From Candidatus Methanomethylophilaceae archaeon (lineage in GTDB: Archaea > Thermoplasmatota > Thermoplasmata > Methanomassiliicoccales > Methanomethylophilaceae): a stretch of 64,000 nt of DNA. Where the stretch lies: assembly GCA_944320495.1 (NCBI GenBank), contig CALUHR010000002.1:1-64000 (forward strand), in the 5' to 3' direction. This document shows positions 42,647 to 51,274 of this stretch, piece after piece (position 1 is the stretch's first letter; every line of letters starts with the position of its first letter). The notes under the pieces are model-generated. The model worked only from the letters and a program-made list of their open reading frames with translations. It had not been told where the DNA came from and searched no databases. The position numbers and the translations under genes are program-made.

Positions 42647-43582
42647 ATGCTGGTAGAATCGGACCTGTGGTACGTCTTCATCGCCATCATCATCGTGCTC
42701 CTGGCAGCCGATCTGTGGATCAACAGGAAGCCGCACCACATCCCCCTGAAAAGCGCTCTGGCCCAGACGTGCGTCTGGGTGGGTGTCGCCCTCGCCTTCG
42801 GCGTCCTGCTGTTCATCGTGACGAAGGACGCCGAAAAGACGATGGAGTACTACACCGCGTACGCCATCGAGGAGGCGATGAGCATGGACAACCTGTTCGT
42901 GTTCATCATCCTGTTCGCATACTTCGGAATCAAGGACGAGGATCAGCACCATGCGCTGTTCTACGGCGTCATCGGTGCCATCGTGTTCCGTGCGATCTTC
43001 ATCTTCGTCGGTGTGGAGCTCATCGAGAGGTTCGAGCCGATCCTCTATGTGTTCGGAGTGATCCTGCTGATAATAGCGCTGAAGACGCTGTTCAGCAAGG
43101 ACGACGACAACAAGGAGAACAAGATCGCGAAGTACATGAAGAACCGCTTCAACTACGTCGACGGCGACGAGACCCGCGGAAAGATGTTCGTGAAGGTCAA
43201 CGGCAAGCGCGTCATCACGATTCTGTTCCTGTGCGTCATCGTCATCGAGCTGACCGACATCGTGTTCGCCCTGGACTCCATCCCGGCGGTCCTGGCGATC
43301 TCCACCGACACACTGGTCATCTACACCTCGAACATCTTCGCGGTCATGGGCCTCAGGTCCCTGTTCTTCGTCATCCACGGAGGCATGGAGTCCATCAGGT
43401 ACCTCAAGTACGGTCTCGGGGTCATCCTGCTGTTCGTGTCCATGAAGCTGCTGTTCCTGCACGACTTCCCCGTCGTCTGGTCCCTGGTCATCATCATCGG
43501 AGTGCTCCTGATCACCATCGTGGCATCCCTGCTCAAGAACAGGTCCGAGAGGGCGAAGGCCGGAAAGGCGCAAAACCCCTGA
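42647..43582 (+). CDS. TerC-family integral membrane protein
   Basis: 311 residues with about nine membrane segments. The TerC/Alx hallmark EEAMSMDNLFVF is near residue 75 and ELTDIVFALDSIPAVLAI near 200, carrying the acidic residues of the metal path. Family members are linked to manganese export and metal loading of secreted enzymes. It is leaderless by TATA spacing (CCCTTAAGG about 30 bases upstream). Confidence 0.9.
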   Translation: MLVESDLWYVFIAIIIVLLAADLWINRKPHHIPLKSALAQTCVWVGVALAFGVLLFIVTKDAEKTMEYYTAYAIEEAMSMDNLFVFIILFAYFGIKDEDQHHALFYGVIGAIVFRAIFIFVGVELIERFEPILYVFGVILLIIALKTLFSKDDDNKENKIAKYMKNRFNYVDGDETRGKMFVKVNGKRVITILFLCVIVIELTDIVFALDSIPAVLAISTDTLVIYTSNIFAVMGLRSLFFVIHGGMESIRYLKYGLGVILLFVSMKLLFLHDFPVVWSLVIIIGVLLITIVASLLKNRSERAKAGKAQNP

Positions 43583-43589
43583 AACTCCA

Positions 43590-43609
43590 GGACGGGGGCC
43601 TCCCCGTCC
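43590..43609 (+). terminator. Hairpin after terC
   Basis: GGACGGGG-GCCT-CCCCGTCC, an 8-bp stem followed by a pyrimidine-rich tract. Confidence 0.6.
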
Positions 43610-43644
43610 ATCCTTCCTTCCCCCTACTCACATTCATTATGTCC

Positions 43645-43659
43645 AACCCGTTACGGGTT
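43645..43659 (+). promoter_or_regulatory. CsoR-type operator upstream of csoR
   Basis: AACCCG-TTA-CGGGTT palindrome, ending 4 bases before the csoR ATG and downstream of a TATA-like CATTCATTATG. It overlaps the transcription start and fits autoregulation. Confidence 0.6.
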
Positions 43660-43663
43660 AGGT

Positions 43664-43936
43664 ATGAAGCAATGCATGGACGCGGACAATCTGCACCGTC
43701 GCCTCAAGAAGATCCAGGGGCAGATCGCCGCGATAGACCGGATGATCGACGAGGACGTCCCGTGCGAGGACATCATCGTGCAGGTCAACGCCGTGAAGAG
43801 CGCGGTCCATAAGGTCGGCCAGATCATCATGGAAGGACACATCCAGCACTGCGTCAGGGACGGTATCGAACACGGCGACGCCGACAAGACCATCGCCGAG
43901 TTCACCAAGGTCATCGAGCAGTTCTCTAAGATCTGA
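43664..43936 (+). CDS. csoR: CsoR-family copper-sensing repressor
   Basis: 90 residues. The all-helical fold starts LHRRLKKIQGQIAAIDRMID. The copper ligands Cys34, His59 and Cys63 have the same spacing as the C-H-C set of Mycobacterium CsoR (C36, H61, C65), which argues for Cu(I) rather than formaldehyde or nickel sensing. It sits directly upstream of a P1B-type ATPase whose promoter carries two matching palindromes. Confidence 0.9.
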   Translation: MKQCMDADNLHRRLKKIQGQIAAIDRMIDEDVPCEDIIVQVNAVKSAVHKVGQIIMEGHIQHCVRDGIEHGDADKTIAEFTKVIEQFSKI

Positions 43937-43946
43937 CAACCTCTTG

Positions 43947-43988
43947 ATACCCCCTACGGGTATTAATACCACTACCCCGTAGGGGTAT
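43947..43988 (+). promoter_or_regulatory. Paired CsoR operators around the P-ATPase TATA box
   Basis: Site 1 is ATACCCCCTACGGGTAT (43947-43963) and site 2 is TACCCCGTAGGGGTAT (43973-43988). The TATA box (GTATTAATACC) lies between them. Bound CsoR would cover both flanks. Confidence 0.72.
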
Positions 43989-44003
43989 CAGAAGGTGATT
44001 AGC

Positions 44004-45896
44004 GTGTCCTTGGTCAAGGACGCCATATCCGAACAGAAGATACCGTTCGCCTGCATCGTCATAGGCATCGCCGCCCTGCTCGCTTCGTTCCTGGCCGAGT
44101 GGGCGTGGCCAATAGTTTTCGTACCGATTCTGATCTGCGGCGTCCCGATAGTCTGGGGCGCCATCATCGGCGTGGTGAAGGAGCACGACATCACCGCCGA
44201 CGTGCTCGTCTCCGTCGCCATCGTGGCTTCCGTCCTCATCGGAGAGTACGACGCCGCTGCCGAGATAGCCATCATCATGCAGATCGGAGGATTCCTCGAG
44301 GAGGCCACCGTCAACCATGCCAACGCCAGCATCATGAGGCTCGTGGGCATGAGGCCGGCGACCGCCAGGGTCGTCAGGGGCGGACAGGAATCCACAGTCC
44401 CGGTGGAGGACGTCGTCCTCGGGGACACCGTGCGTGTGATACCGGGCGAGATCGTCCCCGTCGACGGCGTCGTCCTCAGCGGGACCACCTCGGTAAACAA
44501 CTCCATCCTGACCGGCGAATCGGTCCCCCGCGACGTCGCCCCCGGGGACCGCGTCTCCTCCGGGACGGTGAACATGTTCGGTTCCGTGGACATCTCGGTG
44601 GACCGCGTGGGCGACGACACCACCATAGCCAGGATGACTAGGATCATCGAGAACGCGGACGCCGGCAAGTCCAGGGTCGTCCGCACTGCTGACAGATGGG
44701 CCGTCTACATCGTCATCATCGCGTTCACCGTGGCTATCCTCTCGTATCTCGCCTTCCAGGACGTATACAGGTCCGTGACCGTTCTGGTCGTGTTCTGCCC
44801 CTGCGCGCTAATACTGGCCACCCCCACCGCGATCATGGCCGCTGCGGGCAACATGTCGAAGAGGGGCATCCTCGTGAAGGACGGTGGCGCCGTCGAGCGC
44901 ATGGCGTCGGTGGACACCATCCTGATGGACAAGACCGGCACCCTCACCACGGGGGAGATCGTCTGCCACGGCTTCACCAGCACCGATACCGCTACCGATG
45001 CGGAGATCATCGAGCGCTTCGTCTCGGCGGTGGAGTCGCGCTCCGAGCACCCGCTCGGCAGGGCGATCGCATCCGCCCATAGGGGCGAGATGGAACCTGC
45101 GGAGGACTTCGCCTACATGCCCGGACGCGGGGTCTCCGGGACCGTCCGCGGCTTACGCGTCACAGCCGGCAACGAAGGTCTCATGACGGAGCTCTGCCCC
45201 GAAAACTTGGACGCAACGCTGGAATCCGCGGCCAAGGTCAGGGACGAAGGATACACCGTCGTGTTCTCCGGCATCGACGGGAGGACCGTCGGTTTCGCCG
45301 TGCTCTCGGACACGCTGAAGCGCGATTCCGCGGAGACGGTCTCCGAGCTCAGGGGCCTGGGCATCAGGACCGTCATGCTGACAGGGGACGACCGCCATGT
45401 CGCCAGGAGGATAGCCGATTCCCTCGGGATGGACGATGTGATCTGGGAATGCCTCCCGGAGGACAAGCTGCGGACCGTCGTCTCGATGGAGGGGGAGAGG
45501 ACCACCTGCATGGTCGGCGACGGGATCAACGACGCCCCCGCGCTCAAGCGTGCCGACGTGGGCATCGCCATGGGCGGCATAGGGAACGAGATGGCCACCG
45601 AGAACGCGGACATAGTGTTCGTCGACGACGACGTCTCCAAAATCGGAGGTGTGGTCAGGCTGAGCCGCAGGACGCTGTTCACGATCAAGGCGGGAATAAC
45701 GTTCTCGATCGTCCTCAACTCCGTGGCCATGGTCATGGCCGTGTTCGGGCTCATGGGTCCCATCGCCGGTGCGCTGGTCCACAACATCGGATCGGTCATC
45801 GTCATCATCATGGCCGCCCTGCTGCTCAGATACGAATGCTGGCCGTCCCCCGGTAGAGACCGCACGGGCCCCGGGAGAACCACGGCCTCGGTCTGA
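44004..45896 (+). CDS. Heavy-metal (copper-type) P1B ATPase exporter
   Basis: 630 residues. It pumps metal out of the cell using ATP. Motifs are TGESVP, the metal-path CPC (FCPCALILATPTA), the phosphorylation site DKTGT, SEHPLG near residue 345 and GDGINDAPAL. There is no N-terminal metal-binding domain. A start at GTG 44004 is favoured because AAGGTGATT, a perfect ribosome-binding sequence, lies just upstream; an annotation starting at 43995 would consume it. The link to CsoR suggests copper. The helix 7-8 sequence (NSVAMVMAVFG, HNIGSV) is not the classical CopA type, so other metals remain possible. Confidence 0.9.
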   Translation: MSLVKDAISEQKIPFACIVIGIAALLASFLAEWAWPIVFVPILICGVPIVWGAIIGVVKEHDITADVLVSVAIVASVLIGEYDAAAEIAIIMQIGGFLEEATVNHANASIMRLVGMRPATARVVRGGQESTVPVEDVVLGDTVRVIPGEIVPVDGVVLSGTTSVNNSILTGESVPRDVAPGDRVSSGTVNMFGSVDISVDRVGDDTTIARMTRIIENADAGKSRVVRTADRWAVYIVIIAFTVAILSYLAFQDVYRSVTVLVVFCPCALILATPTAIMAAAGNMSKRGILVKDGGAVERMASVDTILMDKTGTLTTGEIVCHGFTSTDTATDAEIIERFVSAVESRSEHPLGRAIASAHRGEMEPAEDFAYMPGRGVSGTVRGLRVTAGNEGLMTELCPENLDATLESAAKVRDEGYTVVFSGIDGRTVGFAVLSDTLKRDSAETVSELRGLGIRTVMLTGDDRHVARRIADSLGMDDVIWECLPEDKLRTVVSMEGERTTCMVGDGINDAPALKRADVGIAMGGIGNEMATENADIVFVDDDVSKIGGVVRLSRRTLFTIKAGITFSIVLNSVAMVMAVFGLMGPIAGALVHNIGSVIVIIMAALLLRYECWPSPGRDRTGPGRTTASV

Positions 45897-45903
45897 GAAC
45901 AAA

Positions 45904-45943
45904 GCCGTTCGACGAAAGACGTATTTATCATTCGTCGAACGGC
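45904..45943. repeat. Long perfect inverted repeat between the P-ATPase and satP
   Basis: GCCGTTCGACGAA (45904-45916) and TTCGTCGAACGGC (45931-45943) match over 13 bases around an AT-rich 14-base centre that contains GTATTTATC. It could be an attenuating terminator of the P-ATPase mRNA or an operator for satP, whose TATA box (CTTTTATATG) follows directly. Confidence 0.6.
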
Positions 45944-45977
45944 GTACACTTTTATATGATACCTGCATCAGCCACTC

Positions 45978-46535
45978 ATGGCCGACGAGACCGTATCGAC
46001 CAAGAAGGCCAACCCGGCGCCCCTGGGGCTCATCGGGTTCGGCATGACCACCGTGCTCCTCTCGCTCCACAACGCCGGAGCCCTCCCGCTCGACGGGGTG
46101 GTGCTCGCCATGGGCGTGTTCGTCGGAGGACTGGCGCAGGTGCTCGCCGGAATCATGGAATTCAAGAACGGCAACACGTTCGGAACCGTCGCTTTCACCC
46201 TATATGGGATGTTCTGGCTCACATTCGTTGCCACCCACTCCGGCATCGATGGGATGTCCGGTAACGGCGACACCCTCGGGGCCTGGCTCCTCCTGTGGGG
46301 ACTCCTGACCCTGTTCCTCTTCGTTGGGACCCTCAGGGGCAGGAAGTCGAACATGTTCGTGTTCGCCACCCTGACGATAACGTTCTTCCTGCTCGGGATA
46401 GGCAACGCCGGGAGCATCGACATGCTCGTCACCGCCGGCGGCGTCGTCGGGGTAATCTGCGGATTCTCCGCCCTGTACACCGCGTTCGCGGAGGTCCTGG
46501 CGGAGCAACTGGAGAGGGAGGTCCTCCCCTTCTGA
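45978..46535 (+). CDS. Acetate/succinate transporter, SatP (YaaH/GPR1/FUN34) family
   Basis: 185 residues, six membrane segments. The family signature NPAPLGL is at residues 12-18. It exchanges acetate with protons. TATA spacing makes the mRNA leaderless. Acetate uptake would feed the acetyl-CoA that PorGDAB turns to pyruvate. Confidence 0.92.
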   Translation: MADETVSTKKANPAPLGLIGFGMTTVLLSLHNAGALPLDGVVLAMGVFVGGLAQVLAGIMEFKNGNTFGTVAFTLYGMFWLTFVATHSGIDGMSGNGDTLGAWLLLWGLLTLFLFVGTLRGRKSNMFVFATLTITFFLLGIGNAGSIDMLVTAGGVVGVICGFSALYTAFAEVLAEQLEREVLPF

Positions 46536-46538
46536 GGG

Positions 46539-47780
46539 TCATCCCTCCAGGAGCTGGACGCAGTAGCCGTCCGGGTCCCTGACGAAGTAGAACGTCACCC
46601 CGGGGGACGGGGATATCGGTCCCCTGAACCCGGGATCCAAACGTGCGGCGAGTTCGCCCGCCCCCTTCACATAGAACCCGATGGAGATGCAGGGGTAATC
46701 GACACCACCGTCCCCGTCGCCGATTATCTCGAGATGCATTCCGTCCCTCTCCCCGAGCATCGCTATCCTGCGCCCGGGCCCTGCCTCGAAGACCGAGGCC
46801 ACCGGGAGCCCGATCCCCTCGGTGTAGAACGTGAGGCTCTTATCGAAATCCGATACATGGATCGTCGTGTGGGCGAACATGACCTCCAAATCGGCATCAT
46901 CGGCTTGACAGTTGCGACTGCATCGTCCGGACCTGCGGACTGCCATGACCGCGATCGCCATGAACAGGGCGGTGACTGCGAGCGAGTACACCAGGGACGC
47001 GACCGCCGAGAACTCGAATCCTCCCAGCGCCAGGTCGAACCCCATGTCCGTCCTGAAGCCCTCTAGGACATCCGCGGGCGCTCCGGAGAACACGTCCCCA
47101 AGGGCCTCGGAGCACAGCGCCTCACGGAACAGCGCGGCCATCTGGCTGGCCGGGACCAGAGTCCCCACGACCTGCATCGCCTCTGGCATGGTGCCCATCG
47201 GCATGTAGATGCCAGACAGGAACCCGATCATCACGCTGACCACGGTGAAGAACCCGGAGAACGCCCCGGTGCTCCTGATGAACGACACCATCGCATACAC
47301 GATTACCGAACCGGTAAGAGCCGAAGGTACCAGGAGGACGATGCACTCCGCGACACCGGCGGCGGACAGCGGGCAGCCCACGGCGACCAAGTACGCGAGG
47401 CATATCACAAGAGCGATCAGGCTCATGACCAGGCCGGACGCGAAGGTGCTCAGCACGTGACCACCGACGACCTCCCACCTGCTCAGGGGCGTGACGGCGA
47501 TGTCCCTGTCCCTTCCGGACACACGGTCCTCGACCATGGTCTGCAGCGAACCCGCCGAGGCCGTGACGGGGACGATGCCCAGGATGCCCGCCATCACCCA
47601 TGCGTCGATGAGATGGGGCATCCCGTCCATCTCCGGGTACGAGGAGATGAGGATGTCCCTCAGGAACAGCAGGTACAGCAGCACCACGATGAGGACGGCC
47701 ATCAGCGAGAACAGGACCGACTGCCTGTCGCGAAGATAGCACAGGGTGTTCCTCTTCGCCAGTGCCAGCATCCCGCTCAT
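46539..47780 (-). CDS. ABC-2 exporter permease read in frame into a glyoxalase/VOC domain
   Basis: 413 residues in one frame. Residues 1-285 are an ABC-2 permease with six membrane segments (LRDRQSVLFSLMAVLIVVLLYLLFL, VEDRVSGRDRDIAVTPLSRWEVVGGH), the DrrB type. Residues 301-413 are a complete vicinal-oxygen-chelate domain starting MFAHTTIHVSDFDKSLTFYTEGIGLP with PDGYCVQLLEG at the end. The linker contains CGA (46925-46923) where a permease would normally stop, and TTTGGAGGTCATG just before the VOC domain looks like a separate start. So this is either a true fusion or two genes joined by loss of a TGA. It overlaps the ATPase gene by 4 bases. Confidence 0.75.
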   Translation of the reverse strand: MSGMLALAKRNTLCYLRDRQSVLFSLMAVLIVVLLYLLFLRDILISSYPEMDGMPHLIDAWVMAGILGIVPVTASAGSLQTMVEDRVSGRDRDIAVTPLSRWEVVGGHVLSTFASGLVMSLIALVICLAYLVAVGCPLSAAGVAECIVLLVPSALTGSVIVYAMVSFIRSTGAFSGFFTVVSVMIGFLSGIYMPMGTMPEAMQVVGTLVPASQMAALFREALCSEALGDVFSGAPADVLEGFRTDMGFDLALGGFEFSAVASLVYSLAVTALFMAIAVMAVRRSGRCSRNCQADDADLEVMFAHTTIHVSDFDKSLTFYTEGIGLPVASVFEAGPGRRIAMLGERDGMHLEIIGDGDGGVDYPCISIGFYVKGAGELAARLDPGFRGPISPSPGVTFYFVRDPDGYCVQLLEG

Positions 47781-48703
47781 TCCATCTCCTCCCCCGTGAT
47801 CCTGATGAACGCGTCGTCCAGCGTCCCTGTCCTGACCTCGAACGAGGACATCATGCCCTCCAGCCGTCCTAGGACCCCCACCGCATCCAGCGTGGAAACC
47901 ATGGGGACCTCGAAGACCCCGCGAGACTCCGAGTATCCCAGACCCATGGAGTCCAGGACCCCGCGGACGCCCTCCGGGTCCGATGCGGCCACCGTGAGCA
48001 TGTCCGAGCAGTACGTCTCCTTGAGGAACTCGGGCGTGCCGTGGGCAACGACCCTTCCGCGGTTGATGACCACCACGTCATCGGCATCGGCCGCCTCCTC
48101 CATGTAGTGGGTGGTCAGCAGGACGGTCATCCCCTCCTCGGAGCTGAGAGACCTGACGGTTTCCCAGATGCGCATCCTCGTCTGAGGGTCCAGGCCCGAT
48201 GTGGGCTCGTCGAGCAACAGCAGCCTGGGACGGTGTACCAGGGCCCTGGCTATGTCAGCCCTCCGCCTCTGCCCTCCCGACAGGTCCCCGTACCTGCGGT
48301 CGGCGAACTCGTCACAGTCCGCCAGCTTCATAGCGTCGAAGACGGCATCGGAGAGCTCGGTGCCCGAAAGACCATACATCCCTCCCCTCAGGGCCAGGTT
48401 CTCGCGGACGGTCAGGATACGGTCCATCATGGACCCCTGGAAGACCACCCCTACATCGCGCCTCACCGCCGGATCGCCCGCGTCCCTGCCGAACACCTCC
48501 ACGATACCTGAATCGCGTGCCAGGGTGGAGCATATGATGGACAGCGTGGTGCTCTTGCCGGCCCCGTTGGGGCCGAGGAAGGCGAAGAACGATCCCGCGG
48601 GGACCTCGAACCCTATGCCGTCGACCGCACGCACGCCGCCATAGCTCTTGACGAGGTCGCGGACGATCAGGGCGGGAACATCTGTGGTTGCGTCTTGGGC
48701 CAT
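47777..48703 (-). CDS. ABC exporter ATP-binding protein (DrrA-like)
   Basis: 308 residues. Walker A GPNGAGKST near residue 46, signature LSGGQRRR near 146 and Walker B LLLLDEPTSGLDP near 166. The C-terminal domain (SSFEVRTGTLDDAFIRITG) is the DrrA/CcmA type of drug and polysaccharide exporters. The ATG at 48703 was chosen; the upstream in-frame codons to 48769 lie in the promoter. Confidence 0.9.
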   Translation of the reverse strand: MAQDATTDVPALIVRDLVKSYGGVRAVDGIGFEVPAGSFFAFLGPNGAGKSTTLSIICSTLARDSGIVEVFGRDAGDPAVRRDVGVVFQGSMMDRILTVRENLALRGGMYGLSGTELSDAVFDAMKLADCDEFADRRYGDLSGGQRRRADIARALVHRPRLLLLDEPTSGLDPQTRMRIWETVRSLSSEEGMTVLLTTHYMEEAADADDVVVINRGRVVAHGTPEFLKETYCSDMLTVAASDPEGVRGVLDSMGLGYSESRGVFEVPMVSTLDAVGVLGRLEGMMSSFEVRTGTLDDAFIRITGEEME

Positions 48704-48836
48704 TGTGGGACTCCCCCGGGTCGGAACGTGACAGACCGGCGAAACCGGAACACGGACCTCGGATATCAACCAACCGATGGAGTGCTATGGAGAACTGGCT
48801 CTTGGTATGATGAAAATTGAAGAAAAAGGAAATGAG

Positions 48837-48909
48837 TGCTCCCGACGGGATTTGAACCCGTGTCGAAGCCTCGAGAGGGCTTCATGATTGGCCGCTACAC
48901 TACAGGAGC
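48837..48909 (-). tRNA. tRNA-Glu (CTC)
   Basis: Acceptor GCTCCTG pairs with CGGGAGC, the anticodon stem is AAGCC/GGCTT around loop CTCTCGA (anticodon CTC), the T loop is TTCAAAT and the discriminator is A. The first ten bases overlap the last codons of nadE, whose TAG stop coincides with tRNA bases T8-A9-G10. Confidence 0.92.
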
Positions 48910-49736
48910 TTGTTAAACCTGGGAATGCTCCCATGTATATAATGTTTTCGGTATCGGAAGTCACTCGGGCGGATCGCAGGCAGTCTCTTGTGCTCCATGG
49001 ACCTCACCTGAGCCCTGATTCTGGCGATTTCGGACAGTTCGAGACCCGTGTCTGCGGCGATCTGCGAGTCTGAACAGTCACGCTCGAGATCGAACAGGAT
49101 GCCGTCGAGATCCTCGTACCTGATGCCCATCTCCGACTCGTCAGTCTGTCCCTCCCAGAGCCCGGCGGACGGGGGCTTGGCGATTATGTCCTCCGGGACG
49201 CCGATGATCCTGGCCAGCTGCCTGACCTCGGTCTTGTAGAGGTTGGCGAGCGGAGTGACGTCGCATGCGCCGTCGCCGAACTTCGTGAAGTATCCCATCA
49301 TGATCTCGCTCTGGTTCGACGTACCGAACACCAGGTAGTCTCTCTTCTTCGCCATGTTGTACAGGACGATCATCCTGCATCTGGCGGAGATGTTTCCCCT
49401 CTCCAGAGGCGTCTCCTTCCCGGACAACAGGACCGCCGCCAGGGCGTCCACCGCGGGCTGGATGTCGACCACCTTGTACTCGGCCCCCCACATCGAGCTC
49501 AGTTCCGAGGTGACCTTGTAGTCCTCGGCGGGCGTCACACGGGAGGGCATGAAGATGTTGAGCACCCTGTCGGGACCCAGCGCGTCCGCGCACAGTTTGG
49601 TGACCGTGGCGGAGTCCAGACCTCCGCTGAGACCGACCACCGCTCCCTTGCATCCCGTGCGCTCGGCGGTGGTGCGGATGAATGAGACGAGGGCATCAGC
49701 ATCCTCTCTGGTGACCTGCGGGATCTTGGACGACAT
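48900..49736 (-). CDS. nadE: NAD synthetase (ammonia-dependent)
   Basis: 278 residues. Final step of NAD synthesis. The PP-loop SGGLDSAT is near residue 36; the adenylation and ammonia-site segments GTSNQSE and PSAGLWEGQTDE follow. There is no glutaminase domain, so ammonia or a separate amidase is the nitrogen source. The stop is TAG, the only confident TAG stop in the window, and it lies inside tRNA-Glu. If TAG is decoded, the protein gains five codons plus the amber residue and ends at TGA. Confidence 0.93.
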   Translation of the reverse strand: MSSKIPQVTREDADALVSFIRTTAERTGCKGAVVGLSGGLDSATVTKLCADALGPDRVLNIFMPSRVTPAEDYKVTSELSSMWGAEYKVVDIQPAVDALAAVLLSGKETPLERGNISARCRMIVLYNMAKKRDYLVFGTSNQSEIMMGYFTKFGDGACDVTPLANLYKTEVRQLARIIGVPEDIIAKPPSAGLWEGQTDESEMGIRYEDLDGILFDLERDCSDSQIAADTGLELSEIARIRAQVRSMEHKRLPAIRPSDFRYRKHYIHGSIPRFNKLL

Positions 49737-49812
49737 ACCCTCCGGGAATCGTGTGCTGCGGATTTAACGTTGTTCCCGATGGGATTTAAAGGGAGGGCAA
49801 CGATAAGAGTTT

Positions 49813-50595
49813 ATGCAAGTGGACATCGCACTGTGCCAGATCCGTCCGATGACCGGATCCCCGGAGATGAACGCAGAGACGGTGGCCAACATGCTGGTAT
49901 CCCGGGACGAGGAGGTCCTGATTTTTCCCGAGTCCTTCCTCACCGGTTACGGGGTGTCGCCCGAAGGCCTGGAGGAGCGCATCTCCGCCGCGCTGACCAC
50001 CATCTCTGACACCTGTCGCAAGTACGACAAGGCGGTGGCCGTGGGAACCCCCATGCCGAGTCCAGAGGGATGGACCAACAGCCTGGCGTTCCTATCTCCC
50101 GACGGCGACTCATATTACGACAAGATCCACCTCGCCAGGTTCGGCGTGTACGCCGAGGACGGGTACGTCGCCGGCAGGAAGCCGTCGATGGGGTCCTACC
50201 ACGGCATCAGGTTCGGATTCAGCATATGCTACGACATCTACTTCCCCGAGGTCCTGCACGGATGCTCCCTGAGACGCGCGGACGTGAACATATGTATCTC
50301 CGCGGCGGCCACCCCGTCCGCGCCTTACTTCGAGACCATCCTGCCCGCCAGGGCCCTGGAGAACGTGACCTACCTCGCGTTCGTGAACAACGTGGGTCCC
50401 GCCAACAGCCTCGTCATGGCAGGGACGTCCCGCGCCGTGGATCCTCTAGGCCGGGAGATCGTGCGCTGCCCCGCCGACACCGAAGCGGTCGAGACCTTCA
50501 CTTTCGACACGGAAGTTCTCGCGAAGGCCCGTTCCACACGCAGACATCTGCAGGATTTCAGGTCCGACATAGACTGGTTCAGGCAAAGCTTTTAA
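49813..50595 (+). CDS. Nitrilase-superfamily carbon-nitrogen hydrolase
   Basis: 260 residues. The Glu-Lys-Cys triad is complete: Glu40 (FPESFLTG), Lys104 (DKIHL) and Cys139 (SICYD). It hydrolyses an amide or nitrile. Being divergent from an NadE that lacks its own glutaminase, it may provide ammonia or process nicotinamide-type amides; this is inferred only. It is leaderless (TATA GATTTAAAGG about 25 bases upstream). It uses TAA. Confidence 0.88.
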   Translation: MQVDIALCQIRPMTGSPEMNAETVANMLVSRDEEVLIFPESFLTGYGVSPEGLEERISAALTTISDTCRKYDKAVAVGTPMPSPEGWTNSLAFLSPDGDSYYDKIHLARFGVYAEDGYVAGRKPSMGSYHGIRFGFSICYDIYFPEVLHGCSLRRADVNICISAAATPSAPYFETILPARALENVTYLAFVNNVGPANSLVMAGTSRAVDPLGREIVRCPADTEAVETFTFDTEVLAKARSTRRHLQDFRSDIDWFRQSF

Positions 50596-50596
50596 T

Positions 50597-50618
50597 TAGG
50601 GGTTCGAGTTCCCCCAAT
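50597..50618 (+). terminator. Hairpin after the nitrilase gene (tRNA T-arm-like)
   Basis: GGGG-TTCGAGTT-CCCC with flanking TTA/CAA; the loop resembles a tRNA T loop. It is probably a terminator. Confidence 0.4.
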
Positions 50619-50624
50619 CCTTAA

Positions 50625-50708
50625 GCCGAGATGGCCCAGCCCGGTAAGGCGCGAGCCTGGAAAGCTCGTGGGAACTTTCCCTCGGGAGTTCAAATCTCCC
50701 TCTCGGCG
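50625..50708 (+). tRNA. tRNA-Ser (GGA)
   Basis: Acceptor GCCGAGA pairs with TCTCGGC and the discriminator is G. The anticodon stem CGAGC/GCTCG holds loop CTGGAAA (anticodon GGA). A long variable arm (TGGGAACTTTCCC) marks the class II serine tRNA. No intron. Confidence 0.93.
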
Positions 50709-50781
50709 CTTCTTCCCATTTTTCCGACCCTCACCCCTATATACGCTCCGCCCATCACCGCCTCATAATAGGTGCGCGCGC

Positions 50782-51273
50782 ATGATAGTGAACGCTGAGC
50801 TCTACGTCAAGGACCTCCCTGGACAGCTGGTCGGCTCCCTCGAGCCCATATCCGTCGTGGACGGGAACATCCTGGGAGTCGTCCACAACCGCGAGAGGAT
50901 CGTGAACCACCGCATCTGCATCAACATCACGTTCGAGGCGGAGGACGACCAGCTCGAGAGGCTCAAGGCCATCTGGAAGTCCAAGGACATCATCATCTCG
51001 AAGATCGGGACCGCCTATGAGACCTTCACCATGGACTACATGCTGATAGGCGATATCGATGCGAGGTACATCGAGAGGCTCATCAACAAGGCATCCACGA
51101 TAGCGGACCTCGACGGTGTCGAGGTCAGCTACTCATCCAAGACCGGGGACTACTCCAAGCGCACCGGCATGCTCTCCGTGAAGACCAAGAGCCAAGAGGA
51201 CCTGGACAAGCTTGACGGCTTCCTCGACGACGAGTGCCGCCGCAGCGGCATCACATACGTGAGGGGTGTCTGA
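50782..51273 (+). CDS. ACT-domain regulatory protein of amino-acid metabolism
   Basis: 163 residues. The N-terminal ACT domain ([35 protein letters not shown]) is followed by a second alpha-beta domain. It is likely to sense an amino acid. It lies first in a run with homoserine dehydrogenase, where such proteins are common in archaea. The upstream extension to 50668 reads through tRNA-Ser and is rejected. Confidence 0.8.
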   Translation: MIVNAELYVKDLPGQLVGSLEPISVVDGNILGVVHNRERIVNHRICINITFEAEDDQLERLKAIWKSKDIIISKIGTAYETFTMDYMLIGDIDARYIERLINKASTIADLDGVEVSYSSKTGDYSKRTGMLSVKTKSQEDLDKLDGFLDDECRRSGITYVRGV

Positions 51274-51274
51274 G

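Noticed and set aside
50597..50620. T-arm-like hairpin as a tRNA gene fragment or integration scar
   Set aside because: Only the T-arm-like part is present, the stem pairing is imperfect as a tRNA, no integrase is nearby, and it sits where a terminator is expected.
50668..50781. N-terminal extension of the ACT-domain protein
   Set aside because: It would be read from inside tRNA-Ser and through the TATA box; ATG 50782 starts the ACT domain.
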